Shown here piece after piece: positions 14,274 through 23,552 of a DNA stretch of 34,431 nt (position 1 is its first letter; the number at the start of each line of letters is the position of its first letter). The stretch lies in NCBI GenBank assembly GCA_017411605.1, contig JAFQPR010000016.1:1-34431 (forward strand), given 5' to 3'. Below the pieces are notes generated by a model. That model saw nothing but the letters and a program-made list of their open reading frames with translations. It made no database searches and was not told the origin of the DNA. The stretch is from Clostridia bacterium. GTDB taxonomy: Bacteria > Bacillota > Clostridia > Oscillospirales > CAG-272. The translations under genes and the position numbers were made by a program.

Positions 14274-15206
14274 ATGAAAATACTTTATATGGGGACTCCC
14301 GAAATATCGGCTACCGTTTTAAGTAAACTGATAGATGACGGTCACGATATCGTTGCCGTCGTGACCCGTGAGGACAAGGTGAGAGGCAGAGGCAACGTAT
14401 TGACTCCTACCGCGACCAAGGTAGTTGCTCTTGATAACGGTATACCCGTTTACGAGCCGAAAACGCTCCGTGACGAAGCCTTTTCCGAGCTGCTTCATAA
14501 TATTGATCCCGATATAATTGTCGTCGTAGCCTTCGGTAAGATACTTCCGCTCTCGGTGCTTGAATACCCGAAGCACGGATGCGTGAATCTTCACGTATCG
14601 CTTCTCCCGAAATACAGGGGCGCCGCTCCTATGCAGAGAGCCATTATGGCGGGAGATGAAGAAACGGGAGTTACCGTTATGTATATGAACGAGGGACTTG
14701 ATACGGGAGATATTATATCCGTTGAAAAATTCCCGATAGAGCCTACCGATAATTTTGAAAATATTCACGATAAGTCCGCAGTAATAGGCGGAACGTTGCT
14801 TTCAAAAACTCTCTTTGACATTGAGGCGGGACGCGCAAAACGTATACCTCAGGATGAGGCTCTTGCGACCTATGCAGCAAAGATAGAGAGGGAAGATTGT
14901 AAAATAGACTTTACAAAATCGGCAAAAGAACTCGATGCAACTATCAGAGGAGTCACTCCTATTCCGGGTGCTTTTGCATATCTTAACGGTAAAATGCTTA
15001 AAATAACCAAAGCTGCCGTCGGCAACGCTTGCGGTGCTCCGGGTGAGGTTCTTTCGACCGACGGAAACGGAGAGGGAAGCTTTACCGTGGCTTGCGGCGA
15101 GGGCTCGCTTACCGTTCTCGGCGTCATTCCCGAGGGAAAGGGAAGAATGAGCGCGGGTGACTTTGTACGTGGCAGAAAAATAGCAAAAGGAGATATACTC
15201 GGCTAA
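14274..15206 (+). CDS. fmt: Methionyl-tRNA formyltransferase
   Basis: A 310-residue enzyme that formylates initiator Met-tRNA using 10-formyl-THF. The N-terminal Rossmann domain opens MKILYMGTPEISATVL, and the catalytic stretch HVSLLPKYRGAAPMQRAI is clear, with the Asn and His of the active site in NLHVSLLP. The C-terminal OB-like tRNA-binding domain follows (from about 205). The length matches the family. Its stop codon shares a base with the next start codon (TAATG), so it is coupled to the zinc metallopeptidase. Confidence 0.96.
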   Translation: MKILYMGTPEISATVLSKLIDDGHDIVAVVTREDKVRGRGNVLTPTATKVVALDNGIPVYEPKTLRDEAFSELLHNIDPDIIVVVAFGKILPLSVLEYPKHGCVNLHVSLLPKYRGAAPMQRAIMAGDEETGVTVMYMNEGLDTGDIISVEKFPIEPTDNFENIHDKSAVIGGTLLSKTLFDIEAGRAKRIPQDEALATYAAKIEREDCKIDFTKSAKELDATIRGVTPIPGAFAYLNGKMLKITKAAVGNACGAPGEVLSTDGNGEGSFTVACGEGSLTVLGVIPEGKGRMSAGDFVRGRKIAKGDILG

Positions 15207-15922
15207 TGTACTATGAACTGATTATTTATCCGCTTTTCATCGTGGCGATACTGTTCTCGCTTTATGCGCAGATAAAGATATCGAGTACGTATAGAAAGTA
15301 TTCGAAGTTTTATACCCGCGCGGGTAGAAACGCGACCGACATTGCGAAAATGATGCTTTCCGATGCAGGCGTTTACGACGTATTTATTGGTAGAGTAAGA
15401 GGAAATCTTACGGACCATTTTGATCCTAGGAGCAATACTCTTGCTCTGTCCGATACAACTTATGCATCCACCTCTGCCGCGGCAATCGGAGTTGCTGCTC
15501 ACGAGGCAGGCCACGCAATTCAGCACGCGGAAGGTTATTTCCCGATAAAGCTTCGCGGAGCTCTTGTACCCGTTACGAGCTTTGCATCCAGAATGTCCTG
15601 GATATTCATAATGCTCGGAATTCTTATCACGGGGTTTGCGTATGAAGCTTCATTCGGATATTATATTCTCCTTGCGGGTGTTGGACTTTTTGCGGTAACG
15701 ACTCTTTTCCAGCTCGTAACCTTGCCTTGCGAATTTAACGCGTCCAAAAGGGCAATAACCGCAATAAGAGCATCGGGACTTTATTCGGATGATGAAATTC
15801 ACGCGGCAAAGGCGGTGCTTACCGCTGCCGCAATGACGTATATTGCCGCAACCTTTGCGTCTGCGGTTCAGCTTCTCAGACTTCTTCTTATAGTTACGGG
15901 AAGAAATAACAGAAGACGTTAA
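15206..15922 (+). CDS. Zinc metallopeptidase, YugP-type membrane protein
   Basis: A 238-residue membrane protein of the Zn_peptidase_2 (YugP) family. An N-terminal helix (about 4-22) is followed by a soluble part with HEAGH at 99-103, the zinc-binding and catalytic motif. Then come two hydrophobic segments (about 132-148 and 150-171) and a last one (about 203-232). Family members carry a metallopeptidase-like active site, but their substrates are largely unknown. It starts on the last base of the fmt stop codon. A member of this family between fmt and rsmB is an arrangement I associate with Clostridia rather than Bacillus. Three bases separate it from rsmB. Confidence 0.85.
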   Translation: MYYELIIYPLFIVAILFSLYAQIKISSTYRKYSKFYTRAGRNATDIAKMMLSDAGVYDVFIGRVRGNLTDHFDPRSNTLALSDTTYASTSAAAIGVAAHEAGHAIQHAEGYFPIKLRGALVPVTSFASRMSWIFIMLGILITGFAYEASFGYYILLAGVGLFAVTTLFQLVTLPCEFNASKRAITAIRASGLYSDDEIHAAKAVLTAAAMTYIAATFASAVQLLRLLLIVTGRNNRRR

Positions 15923-15925
15923 GCG

Positions 15926-17239
15926 ATGAGTGCAAATTTAAGAAAAATAACCCTCGAGCTTATTCGCAGCTATGAGGAAGAGGGGAGATACGTCAATCTG
16001 CTTCTGTCAACTTCTAAGGTAAAGGCGCTCTCGGCTGATGAAAAAGCCATAGTAACCTCGCTTTTATATACAACGGTTGAAAAAAAGCTGACGTATGACT
16101 ATTTTATATCCGCTTTTGCGAAAAGGCAGATTTCCGACGTAGACCCTTACGTCAGAGACGTGCTGAGACTCGGACTCTGCCAGATAATAGATATGGATAG
16201 CGTGCCCGATTTTGCGGCAGTAAACGAAACGGTTAAGCTTGCGCGCCACGGCGGAGAGAGAGGCTTTATCAATGCGATACTTCGACGCGCTGTGAAAGAG
16301 AAGGATAATCTTCCTTATCCCGACAAAAAGAAGAATCATCTTCGTTATCTTTCGGTATATCATTCCGTGCCATTGGCAACGGTAAAGTATTTCGCTTCTC
16401 TTTTCGGTGAGGAGGAATGCGAGAAGCTCCTTTCTGCTTTTTCTTCCAAAGACGGATTTTCGATAACCGTAAACGAGAGAAAAATATCACGCGAGGAGCT
16501 TCTTCGAAAGCTCGCTGACTTCAGCGCCGAAAAGTCAAGGTATTCTTCAAATGGCATAAGCTTCAAAAAGAGCCTACCGCCGAAAACTCTTACGGGATTT
16601 GACACGGGTGACTTCTTTGTTCAGGACGAAGCGAGCAGAATTGCGTCAGCGGCGCTTGATGCAAGGACGGGGGAAACGGTTATAGACGTTTGTTCTGCTC
16701 CGGGTGGAAAGGCTCTTGCCGCCGCAATACGAGTAGGCGATGCGGGCGAGGTTTACGCCTTCGACCTTCACGAAAGCAAGCTGTCGCTTATAGAAGAGAG
16801 CAAAAAACGCCTCGGACTTACGAATATAAAAATAGGTACGCGTGACGCAACAGAGCCCGATGAGTCGTTATTCGGTAAGGCTGAGCGAGTAATCTGCGAC
16901 GTTCCTTGCTCGGGACTCGGTGTTTTTGCTAAAAAGCCCGATCTCAGATATAAAGACCTTGCCGCCCTTGATACGCTTCCGCCGTTGCAGTACGCGATAC
17001 TTGAAGCATCGTCGGGATATCTTAAGCTCGGCGGTGTGTTGGTTTATTCCACCTGCACCATAAATCCCGAGGAAAACGAAAAAATTACCGATAAATTTAT
17101 ATCTCTGCACCCCGAGTTTACTTATGAGGGATTCTCTGTCGGAGAGCTCTCTGCGAGCGAGGGTAAAATAACTCTTTTGCCGCATAAGCACGGAACCGAC
17201 GGATTTTACATAGCAAAATTGAGGAAAAACAATGACTGA
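15926..17239 (+). CDS. rsmB: 16S rRNA m5C967 methyltransferase RsmB
   Basis: A 437-residue SAM-dependent RNA methyltransferase. The N-terminal NusB-like RNA-binding domain is at about 1-130. The catalytic domain has the SAM motif DVCSAPGGK from residue 254. Cys328 (DVPCSGLG) and Cys377 (YSTCTINPEEN) are the pair used for release and attack at C5 of the cytosine. No strong ribosome site precedes the ATG, only a three-base gap from the upstream stop, so translation probably depends on coupling. Its end overlaps rlmN by 8 bp. Confidence 0.94.
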   Translation: MSANLRKITLELIRSYEEEGRYVNLLLSTSKVKALSADEKAIVTSLLYTTVEKKLTYDYFISAFAKRQISDVDPYVRDVLRLGLCQIIDMDSVPDFAAVNETVKLARHGGERGFINAILRRAVKEKDNLPYPDKKKNHLRYLSVYHSVPLATVKYFASLFGEEECEKLLSAFSSKDGFSITVNERKISREELLRKLADFSAEKSRYSSNGISFKKSLPPKTLTGFDTGDFFVQDEASRIASAALDARTGETVIDVCSAPGGKALAAAIRVGDAGEVYAFDLHESKLSLIEESKKRLGLTNIKIGTRDATEPDESLFGKAERVICDVPCSGLGVFAKKPDLRYKDLAALDTLPPLQYAILEASSGYLKLGGVLVYSTCTINPEENEKITDKFISLHPEFTYEGFSVGELSASEGKITLLPHKHGTDGFYIAKLRKNND

Positions 17240-18293
17240 AAAAATAGACTTGGCTTCAATGACCAAAAGCGAGCTTTGTGACTATTTTGGGTCGATAGGC
17301 GAGCCGAAATTCAGAGCGGAGCAGGTTTTCAACTGGATAAGCCGCGGAGCCTCATTTGATGAAATGACAAACCTTTCAAAGGCTCTTCGCGGTAAGCTCT
17401 CGGAAAACTGCATTGATACCTTGCCGAAGGTTGAGCAGAAGCTTGTATCAAAGCTTGACGGCACTATAAAATATTTGTTCAAGCTTTATGACGGCGCTTG
17501 CATCGAGAGTGTTTTTATGAAGTATAATCACGGAAATACTCTTTGCATTTCGAGTCAGGTAGGATGCCGTATGGGATGCAAATTCTGCGCTTCGACAATA
17601 GGCGGCAGAGTTCGCGATCTTTTGCCGTCGGAGCTGCTCGGGCAAGTCATAGCCGCCGAGAAGGATAGCGGCGAGCGCATATCCAATATCGTTATGATGG
17701 GCATTGGCGAGCCGCTGGATAACTATGACAATGTAATAAAATTTTTAAAGCTGGTGAACGCCGAGGGCGGTCTTAATATAGGCTACCGCCATATTTCGCT
17801 TTCCACCTGCGGTGTCGTTCCGGGGATACTTAAGCTTGCCGAGGAGGAATTCCCCTTGACGCTTTCTATATCTCTTCACGCCGCAAATGATGAGAAGCGC
17901 TCGGAGATAATGCCGGTCAATAATAAATGGAAGATAGCCGAGCTGCTCTCCGCTTGCGTTGCATACTATAAAAAGACGGGAAGAAGAATATCCTTCGAAT
18001 ACACTTTGATATCGGGTAAAAACGATAGCGAAGCGGATGCGGCAGAGCTTGGAAAGCTCCTGAAAGCCGCTTTCCGAGGAACGGGCGCACCGATTCACGT
18101 CAATCTTATCCGCGTGAACGAGGTTGCGGAAACAGGCTTCAAAAAGGGAAGCGAGGCTTCGATAAAGCTCTTTGCGGAAAAGCTCTCCGAGTTTGGCATA
18201 GTTGCTACTCTCAGACGCCGACTCGGCTCGGACGTAAACGCCGCTTGCGGTCAGCTTCGCCGATCGTCCTTGCAAAATAAGCCTTCAAATTGA
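17232..18293 (+). CDS. rlmN: 23S rRNA/tRNA m2A methyltransferase RlmN
   Basis: A 353-residue radical SAM enzyme that makes 2-methyladenosine at 23S A2503 and tRNA position 37. The iron-sulfur motif CRMGCKFC (Cys112, Cys116, Cys119) is typical. Cys339 near the C-terminus (NAACGQLRR) is the mechanistic cysteine. GIGEPLDNYDN and LSISLHAAND are other family hallmarks. It is coupled to rsmB by an 8-bp overlap. In Bacillus, prpC-prkC would follow; here rsgA follows after 19 bp. Confidence 0.96.
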   Translation: MTEKIDLASMTKSELCDYFGSIGEPKFRAEQVFNWISRGASFDEMTNLSKALRGKLSENCIDTLPKVEQKLVSKLDGTIKYLFKLYDGACIESVFMKYNHGNTLCISSQVGCRMGCKFCASTIGGRVRDLLPSELLGQVIAAEKDSGERISNIVMMGIGEPLDNYDNVIKFLKLVNAEGGLNIGYRHISLSTCGVVPGILKLAEEEFPLTLSISLHAANDEKRSEIMPVNNKWKIAELLSACVAYYKKTGRRISFEYTLISGKNDSEADAAELGKLLKAAFRGTGAPIHVNLIRVNEVAETGFKKGSEASIKLFAEKLSEFGIVATLRRRLGSDVNAACGQLRRSSLQNKPSN

Positions 18294-18312
18294 AAGAAAA
18301 AGAGGAAACACC

Positions 18313-19257
18313 TTGATAATTGAAAAGCTTGGAAAGGTAATAAAGGGTCTTGGCGGACTCTATAACGTAAGAGTAGAGAATGACTCGGGTGAGGTAGAAA
18401 TATATACCTGCCGCGCGAAGGGTACGCTTCATAAAAATGAAGAAAAGCTCTATATCGGCGATAACGTTCGTATAACTATAGACGATGAAACACCGGACGG
18501 TATCGTAATATCCGACGTTTGTGAAAGAAAAAATTCTCTTATCCGTCCGCCTATGGCAAATCTTGATTATCTGTTTATAGTTTTTGCCGCGAAAAAGCCG
18601 ATGCCCGTGCTTGAGGTAGTCGATAAGCTTATCGCAATAGCGATACATAACAGTATTAAGCCCGTAGTCATAGTGACAAAGCAGGACCTCGGGGATAACC
18701 TCGCCAAAGAATACGCCGAGATATACGAGCGCGCGGGAATAGACACCTTCGTTACCTCGTCCGAAAGTAAAGAGGGCGTCGCCGAACTTTCAGAATACAT
18801 AAAGAGTAATATAGCGTCGGGCGCTACGTCTGCATTTGCAGGCGCATCGGGTGTCGGAAAATCAACGCTTATGAACGCGCTTTTTCCCGAGCTCGAGCTT
18901 ATGACGTCCGAGATATCCAAGAAAATAGAACGAGGCAGGCACACGACCCGCCACGTTGAAATATTTGATATAAACGGAAAGGGTGAGAGCGCAGGCTTCC
19001 TTGCGGATACACCTGGATTCTCGCTCGTTGATTTTGCGAGATTTGATTTCTTCTCTGTCGAAGACCTTCCGTCAACCTTCCCCGATATACTTCCGTTCGC
19101 TGTCGGCTGCACGTATGCGGACTGCGCCCACGTAGGCGAGGGAATTGCCGATTGCGCCGTGGCTCGCGCCGCTGCCGAAGGTAAGATAGCGGAAACAAGA
19201 CTCGAGTCATACCGAAGTATATACCGAATACTAAAAGAGAAGAAGAATCAATATTGA
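18313..19257 (+). CDS. rsgA: Ribosome small-subunit GTPase RsgA, TTG start
   Basis: A 314-residue circularly permuted GTPase for late 30S maturation. An N-terminal OB-fold (about 1-70) precedes the G domain in the order VTKQDL (G4), GASGVGKST (G1, from 177) and DTPGF (G3). A C-terminal zinc site follows in GCTYADCAHVGEGIADC (Cys, Cys, His, Cys). The start codon is TTG at 18313: GAGG lies seven bases upstream and the OB-fold begins right after (MIIEKLGKVIKGLGGLYNV). It is the last gene of the cluster, followed by a strong terminator. The usual neighbours rpe and thiN are not present. Confidence 0.95.
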   Translation: MIIEKLGKVIKGLGGLYNVRVENDSGEVEIYTCRAKGTLHKNEEKLYIGDNVRITIDDETPDGIVISDVCERKNSLIRPPMANLDYLFIVFAAKKPMPVLEVVDKLIAIAIHNSIKPVVIVTKQDLGDNLAKEYAEIYERAGIDTFVTSSESKEGVAELSEYIKSNIASGATSAFAGASGVGKSTLMNALFPELELMTSEISKKIERGRHTTRHVEIFDINGKGESAGFLADTPGFSLVDFARFDFFSVEDLPSTFPDILPFAVGCTYADCAHVGEGIADCAVARAAAEGKIAETRLESYRSIYRILKEKKNQY

Positions 19258-19302
19258 TCTGCACGTTTAATACTAAATACAATTATTATAAACAGTAAGA
19301 AT

Positions 19303-19343
19303 GAGGCTTACCGCCGCAAAAAGCATTGGTAAGCCTCGTTTTT
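19303..19343. terminator. Strong terminator at the end of the rsgA cluster
   Basis: A perfect 10-bp stem GAGGCTTACC/GGTAAGCCTC (19303-19312 with 19328-19337) is followed by a T-run at 19339-19343. It sits between convergent rsgA and the GH43 gene and may serve both strands, though the T-run favours the plus strand. Confidence 0.9.
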
Positions 19344-19384
19344 AATATTTATTTGATTAGTAATAAATAGGAAGATTTTGAATG

Positions 19385-22255
19385 TTATTCTTCAATGATA
19401 CCTTCATTTGAAACAGTCTTCCACGTGGAAACGGTTATATACTTCGTGCCTTCGATAAAGCTGTTTTCCATTCGTGCTTCATCGTATTCCTTCATTTGAA
19501 CGAACGCAGCAGTGAATTTGAAGCTGTCAGCATCAAGACCGATAAGAGATTTATCGATAGCTATTTCGATAACGTATCCGGTATTATTATTTCTGTCAAA
19601 GTCCTCGCTCGGAGCTGAGGTGATTATCTCACCGTCGACCCTGACGTTTGCGCTTATCATTCCCGGGAGCGCTGTCGCTGTCCATTCGTTACCCTGCGCA
19701 TTGGGAACGTAAGTTCCGAGTCGCAGTTCACCGTCAGCTATCGGATTTATTCTTATAGAATAGCAGCCCTCGGCAAGATCTGTCTGATCCTTGTTGCAAA
19801 TGTAAAGCTCTACTGCGGTGCTTCTGCCCTGGGGCTTCGATGAATGATAAAACAGGTTTTTATCCTTTACCTCAAATGCAAAATAAACGTATTTGTCACC
19901 GATATAGGTATAAACGTCAGCGCTTCGCTCTCCGTATTTTTCAACGTCTACCGCCTCACCCGTTGTTTTATCAACTTCAGTTCCTTGAATATGAACGGAA
20001 GTGCATAGGTCGCGGAGCTCTTCACTGAGTGTGCCGTCAATCTTTATAAGCTCATCGCCCACACCTGGGGTGGTGTCAATCTTCATTTCGTTATAGGGAA
20101 GGAAAGGCTTTTCCTTGCTCGTTCCGAATACGCTGTAAACACCCTCGTGATTTCCGAGAAGCATAATTTCGCTGATGCGGCAGCTCTCAGCTCTGTCCGT
20201 AGGATTCACGGTTATCTTTATTGAGTTTATCTCAAGCTTTGCAAACTCCGCGATAGCAGCGCCGCCGGGACGGAGCTGATTAACCTTTGTTTCACCCTTT
20301 GCCAAAAGATACGACGTAGGAATAAGGTGATCGTCGAAATTGAACCCGATATCTTCAATATATGCTGTGCCGTAGTAGTATTTTCCTGCGATAGCTTTCC
20401 GATAAGTAACCTCGATCCTTTCGATATTATCAAAGCTGTGAACATAATCGTAGGAATTGTAAATAAGTATCGCGCGGGCCGTCACGTAGTCGTCAAATTC
20501 AAAGCTGAGAACGGTGCGCTCGGTAAACTCGAACTCTGAGCTTCCATCGTTTTCGCGCAGGGTTATAAGTCCGTCCGTAAGCGTTTTTGCATTACCGACA
20601 GAACCGTCGCTTTCGATAGTGAACGTCGCGCCGTCTATAAGGTTTTCATACTCCGAGGATGCTTTTGGCAGCGGCTGAATATCCTTCGAGGGACCGTTGG
20701 CTCTCATAATATAGTCGCCGTTGTCATTGTATACCCACCTAACCTCAGCCATGCCGAAATAACGTCTGATATAAGTAGTATCCGAGTTTATAGTATACGT
20801 ATGATAGCCGATAAAGAGCTCTCCGTCCGCCTCAAAGAAGCAATGGTGTCCCGAGGAATGAATATCCCAGAGCTCACCGGGAGTTATAACGAAGCCGCCG
20901 TCATCGGGCTGCAGCTTAGTGAATGGACCGAGAGGACTGTCACCGATAGCTTGGATAACGGAGTAGAGCTTGTCGTTAGTGTCGCCTATTGAAAGCGTGA
21001 GGTAATACTTACCGTTATCTATTCCGTCGTCGGTTTTATCCTTATAATAAAGGAAGGGACCCTCGTCAATTTTGTTAGTGGTAGTGAAGTTCAGAGCCTC
21101 GGTTTTATCTATGGTAGTATAACCGTAGGCAGAAAGAGGAGTTGTGGTAGAATAATCGGGGCTGACCCAGTCCTTCATCTTAACGCCCCATGCGTCGTTT
21201 GATTTATCCGCGGTCCTATTACGCACCATATAGAGGTATTTGTCCCCGCTTACGGGGTCAATGTAAGGCGATGCATCGATAAAGCCGCGTCTATCCTTAT
21301 AAAGATCACCGTATGAATGGTCTGCGTAAAGTCCAAGTCCCTTGAGCTTCTCGATTTCAAAGCAGGTAGTGGAGGCGTCTATCTGATCGCCGTTTGCGTT
21401 AGTACCGGAGAAATGAGTGTAAGGACCGGTTATTTCTTTACTGAAGGCTATGGCAAGGCGGAACATTCCGCTAGAGTCCTTTGCGCTGAATGCAAGAACG
21501 TAAAGCCCTTTTCCCCCTTCGTTCTCAGAGCCTAAATAGTAGCTCCAATCTGCATCCGCGTCGTATGAGATCTGAGGTGCCCATAAGTTTTCAACGCCGA
21601 AGAAATCCTCGGGCGGCGTATATATCTTTCCAAGATATCCCCAGGTCGTAAAGTTTTTCGTACGCCAAAGCTCGAAATACTTTCCGCTTGTAGTTCCCGT
21701 AACGTAAAACCAACCGCCATCAGCCTCCTCTCGGTAGTAAACCGTGGGGTCGCCGAGACCTATATCATAATCGTTAGCATAAAAAAGCTTGGAATTGTAT
21801 TTACTCGAGCCCTTATCCGAGTAATCAAAATGAGGAATATCCGTGTCCTCAAGATAAATTGATTCTTCCTCGGGGGGCTCTGTATTATCGGTGTCATCGC
21901 TGCTGTCGTTGTTATCATTATTATTGCTATTATCGTTGTTATTGTCATTGCCGTCATCATCCTCGGTGACGCCGCTATTATCTCCGCTGCCAGAGTTGCC
22001 GCTATCCGAGCTGTTTTCGCCGTCATCATCGGAAACGCCACCTGAGCCCGAGCTACCGCCGTTTTCATCGGGCTTTGGATTCTTGTTCGAAGAATCATCC
22101 TTATTATTTGCGTTATCTTTGCCGCCTTCGGTTGAAACGTCACCGTTATCACCCGAATCGGGATTTAAAGCATCGAGAAGCTTGCATCCCGTGAAAGAGA
22201 GGATAAGCGCAAACGCAAGCGCAAGTATAAAAATTATCTTGAAATGTTTTTTCAT
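19385..22255 (-). CDS. Secreted GH43-type glycoside hydrolase lipoprotein
   Basis: A 956-residue surface enzyme. A signal peptide (1-23) ends in FTGC, making Cys24 the likely lipidated residue. Residues 32-132 form a Ser/Asn/Asp/Gly-rich acidic linker. The five-bladed GH43-like domain (about 135-530) shows the base Asp169 (GLGDP), WAPQI at 225-229, Asp327 (IDASPYID), the acid Glu398 (DEGPF) and His470-471 (SGHHCFF). A beta-rich discoidin-like region (about 535-715) and a CBM9/DOMON-like C-terminal domain (about 750-956, starting KIDGTLSEELRD) follow. GH43 enzymes remove arabinose or xylose from plant polysaccharides; the exact linkage cannot be read. AGAGG precedes the start. No transporter or regulator for sugars is adjacent. 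Confidence 0.85.
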   Translation of the reverse strand: MKKHFKIIFILALAFALILSFTGCKLLDALNPDSGDNGDVSTEGGKDNANNKDDSSNKNPKPDENGGSSGSGGVSDDDGENSSDSGNSGSGDNSGVTEDDDGNDNNNDNSNNNDNNDSSDDTDNTEPPEEESIYLEDTDIPHFDYSDKGSSKYNSKLFYANDYDIGLGDPTVYYREEADGGWFYVTGTTSGKYFELWRTKNFTTWGYLGKIYTPPEDFFGVENLWAPQISYDADADWSYYLGSENEGGKGLYVLAFSAKDSSGMFRLAIAFSKEITGPYTHFSGTNANGDQIDASTTCFEIEKLKGLGLYADHSYGDLYKDRRGFIDASPYIDPVSGDKYLYMVRNRTADKSNDAWGVKMKDWVSPDYSTTTPLSAYGYTTIDKTEALNFTTTNKIDEGPFLYYKDKTDDGIDNGKYYLTLSIGDTNDKLYSVIQAIGDSPLGPFTKLQPDDGGFVITPGELWDIHSSGHHCFFEADGELFIGYHTYTINSDTTYIRRYFGMAEVRWVYNDNGDYIMRANGPSKDIQPLPKASSEYENLIDGATFTIESDGSVGNAKTLTDGLITLRENDGSSEFEFTERTVLSFEFDDYVTARAILIYNSYDYVHSFDNIERIEVTYRKAIAGKYYYGTAYIEDIGFNFDDHLIPTSYLLAKGETKVNQLRPGGAAIAEFAKLEINSIKITVNPTDRAESCRISEIMLLGNHEGVYSVFGTSKEKPFLPYNEMKIDTTPGVGDELIKIDGTLSEELRDLCTSVHIQGTEVDKTTGEAVDVEKYGERSADVYTYIGDKYVYFAFEVKDKNLFYHSSKPQGRSTAVELYICNKDQTDLAEGCYSIRINPIADGELRLGTYVPNAQGNEWTATALPGMISANVRVDGEIITSAPSEDFDRNNNTGYVIEIAIDKSLIGLDADSFKFTAAFVQMKEYDEARMENSFIEGTKYITVSTWKTVSNEGIIEE

Positions 22256-22294
22256 TGGATACCTCTATAAATTTTTAATATAGATTATAAAATA

Positions 22295-22323
22295 ATTATA
22301 ACACATTATATGGCTTTTTTCAA
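22295..22323 (-). promoter_or_regulatory. Promoter of the GH43 lipoprotein gene
   Basis: Minus-strand TTGAAA (22318-22323) and TATAAT (22295-22300) are 17 bp apart, with a TG extended -10 (TGTTATAAT). Confidence 0.8.
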
Positions 22324-22381
22324 CCTAAAAAGTTGTTTTTAATAAACGAAGAAAAAAACAAAAGAAAATTTTAAAAAACTA

Positions 22382-22410
22382 TTGACAAATGAAAAACTAT
22401 TTGATATAAT
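22382..22410 (+). promoter_or_regulatory. Promoter of rplJ-rplL
   Basis: Consensus TTGACA (22382-22387), a 17-bp spacer and TATAAT (22405-22410), as expected for a highly expressed ribosomal-protein operon. Confidence 0.9.
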
Positions 22411-22418
22411 ACCATAGG

Positions 22419-22555
22419 TATCCTAAGACAGCAGGTTCCGGTAAAAGCAAAAGCTTTCCTGCCGAGGTGACAACGATAGCATAAATATGATATTTGTTCG
22501 TCCTTTCTCGGCTTGCGTTATGCGCTTTTGTCGGAAGGGATTTTTTGTTTTAAAA
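22419..22555 (+). ncRNA. L10 leader (ribosomal-protein autoregulatory RNA)
   Basis: The leader between promoter and rplJ contains CCTAAGACAGCAGGT, later CCTGCCGAGGTGACAAC, and a distal T-rich hairpin (GCTTTTGTCGGAAGGGATT then TTTTTG). These are the recognisable parts of the L10 leader, which binds the L10/L12 complex and stops expression of its own operon. The exact ends are approximate. Confidence 0.8.
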
Positions 22556-22572
22556 TTTATGGAGGTAGAATA

Positions 22573-23097
22573 ATGCCAAGCAATAAGATTCTTGAAGAAA
22601 AGAAACAAGTCGTAGAATCACTTGCCGCAAAGCTTAAGACAGCTGTATCAGGCGTGCTTGTGAAATACGAAGGCATTAAGGTAGCTGAAGATACAGAACT
22701 TCGTAACGCTCTCCGTAAGGCAGGCGTTGAGTATACTGTTATGAAGAATACTCTTACCGGCAAGGCTTGCGATCTCGCAGGTTACGGTGATATGAAGCAG
22801 TACCTTAGTGGTATGACTGCTATTGCAGTAAGCCAGGATGATCCTATCGCTCCCGCAAAGATTATGAAGGAGTATGCAGATAAGATCGAGTGCTTTGAAA
22901 TCAAGGCAGGCTTTGTAGATGGCGGTGTAATCGATCAGGCAGGCGTTGAGTCCCTCGCAGCAACACCTTCTAAGGAAGTTCTCGTTGCAAAGATGATGGG
23001 CAGCCTTATGTCCTCTCTTTACGGATTCGCTTACGTACTTCAGGGCAAGATCGACAAGGAAAATGGCGACGGTGCCGAAGCTCCTGCAGAAGCTTAA
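22573..23097 (+). CDS. rplJ: Ribosomal protein L10
   Basis: A 174-residue protein that anchors L7/L12 dimers to the ribosomal stalk base. The N-terminal rRNA-binding domain starts MPSNKILEEKKQVVESLAAK. The C-terminal helix that holds the L12 dimers is followed by a short acidic/Ala tail (GDGAEAPAEA). The start at 22573 has GGAGGT eight bases upstream; an in-frame ATG at 22513 falls inside the L10 leader and is rejected. The gene is autoregulated through the leader and followed by rplL after 59 bp. Confidence 0.96.
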   Translation: MPSNKILEEKKQVVESLAAKLKTAVSGVLVKYEGIKVAEDTELRNALRKAGVEYTVMKNTLTGKACDLAGYGDMKQYLSGMTAIAVSQDDPIAPAKIMKEYADKIECFEIKAGFVDGGVIDQAGVESLAATPSKEVLVAKMMGSLMSSLYGFAYVLQGKIDKENGDGAEAPAEA

Positions 23098-23156
23098 TTA
23101 CTGCAAACAACTATTAATTGTATAAAATTTTGTTTAAATAATTGGAGGAATCTAAA

Positions 23157-23531
23157 ATGAATGAAAAGTCTACTCAGATCCTTGAACTTGTAAAGGGTCT
23201 TACAATTCTTGAACTCGCAGATCTCGTTAAAGCACTTGAGGAGGAATTCGGCGTATCCGCAGCTCCCGTAGCAGTTGCAGCAGCTCCCGGCGCAGCTCCC
23301 GCAGCAGCAGTTGAGGAGAAGACTGAGTTCGACGTAGTTCTTAAGTCTGCAGGCGCTAACAAGCTCGCAGTTATCAAGGTAGCTCGTGAGATCACCGGTC
23401 TTGGTCTTAAGGATGCTAAGGACCTCGTTGAGGCAGCTCCCAAGACTATCAAGGAAGCAGTTTCCAAGGAAGATGCTGATAAGATCGCTGAACAGCTTAA
23501 GGCTGCTGGCGCAGAAGTTGAAATTAAGTAA
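23157..23531 (+). CDS. rplL: Ribosomal protein L7/L12
   Basis: A 124-residue stalk protein that recruits translation GTPases. It has the N-terminal dimerisation domain (1-33), an Ala/Pro-rich hinge ([20 protein letters not shown]) and a C-terminal factor-binding domain with [20 protein letters not shown] and [14 protein letters not shown]. The start at 23157 has GGAGG nine bases upstream; an ATG five codons earlier overlaps that ribosome site and is rejected. Codon use is strongly biased, as expected for high expression. A terminator follows at 23553-23590, then the hairpin array. Confidence 0.97.
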   Translation: MNEKSTQILELVKGLTILELADLVKALEEEFGVSAAPVAVAAAPGAAPAAAVEEKTEFDVVLKSAGANKLAVIKVAREITGLGLKDAKDLVEAAPKTIKEAVSKEDADKIAEQLKAAGAEVEIK

Positions 23532-23552
23532 TTTTCTATCTTCTAAAATTTT

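Noticed and set aside
21891-22283. Ser/Leu-rich 130-codon plus-strand frame
   Set aside because: Complement of the repetitive Ser/Asn/Asp linker of the GH43 lipoprotein.
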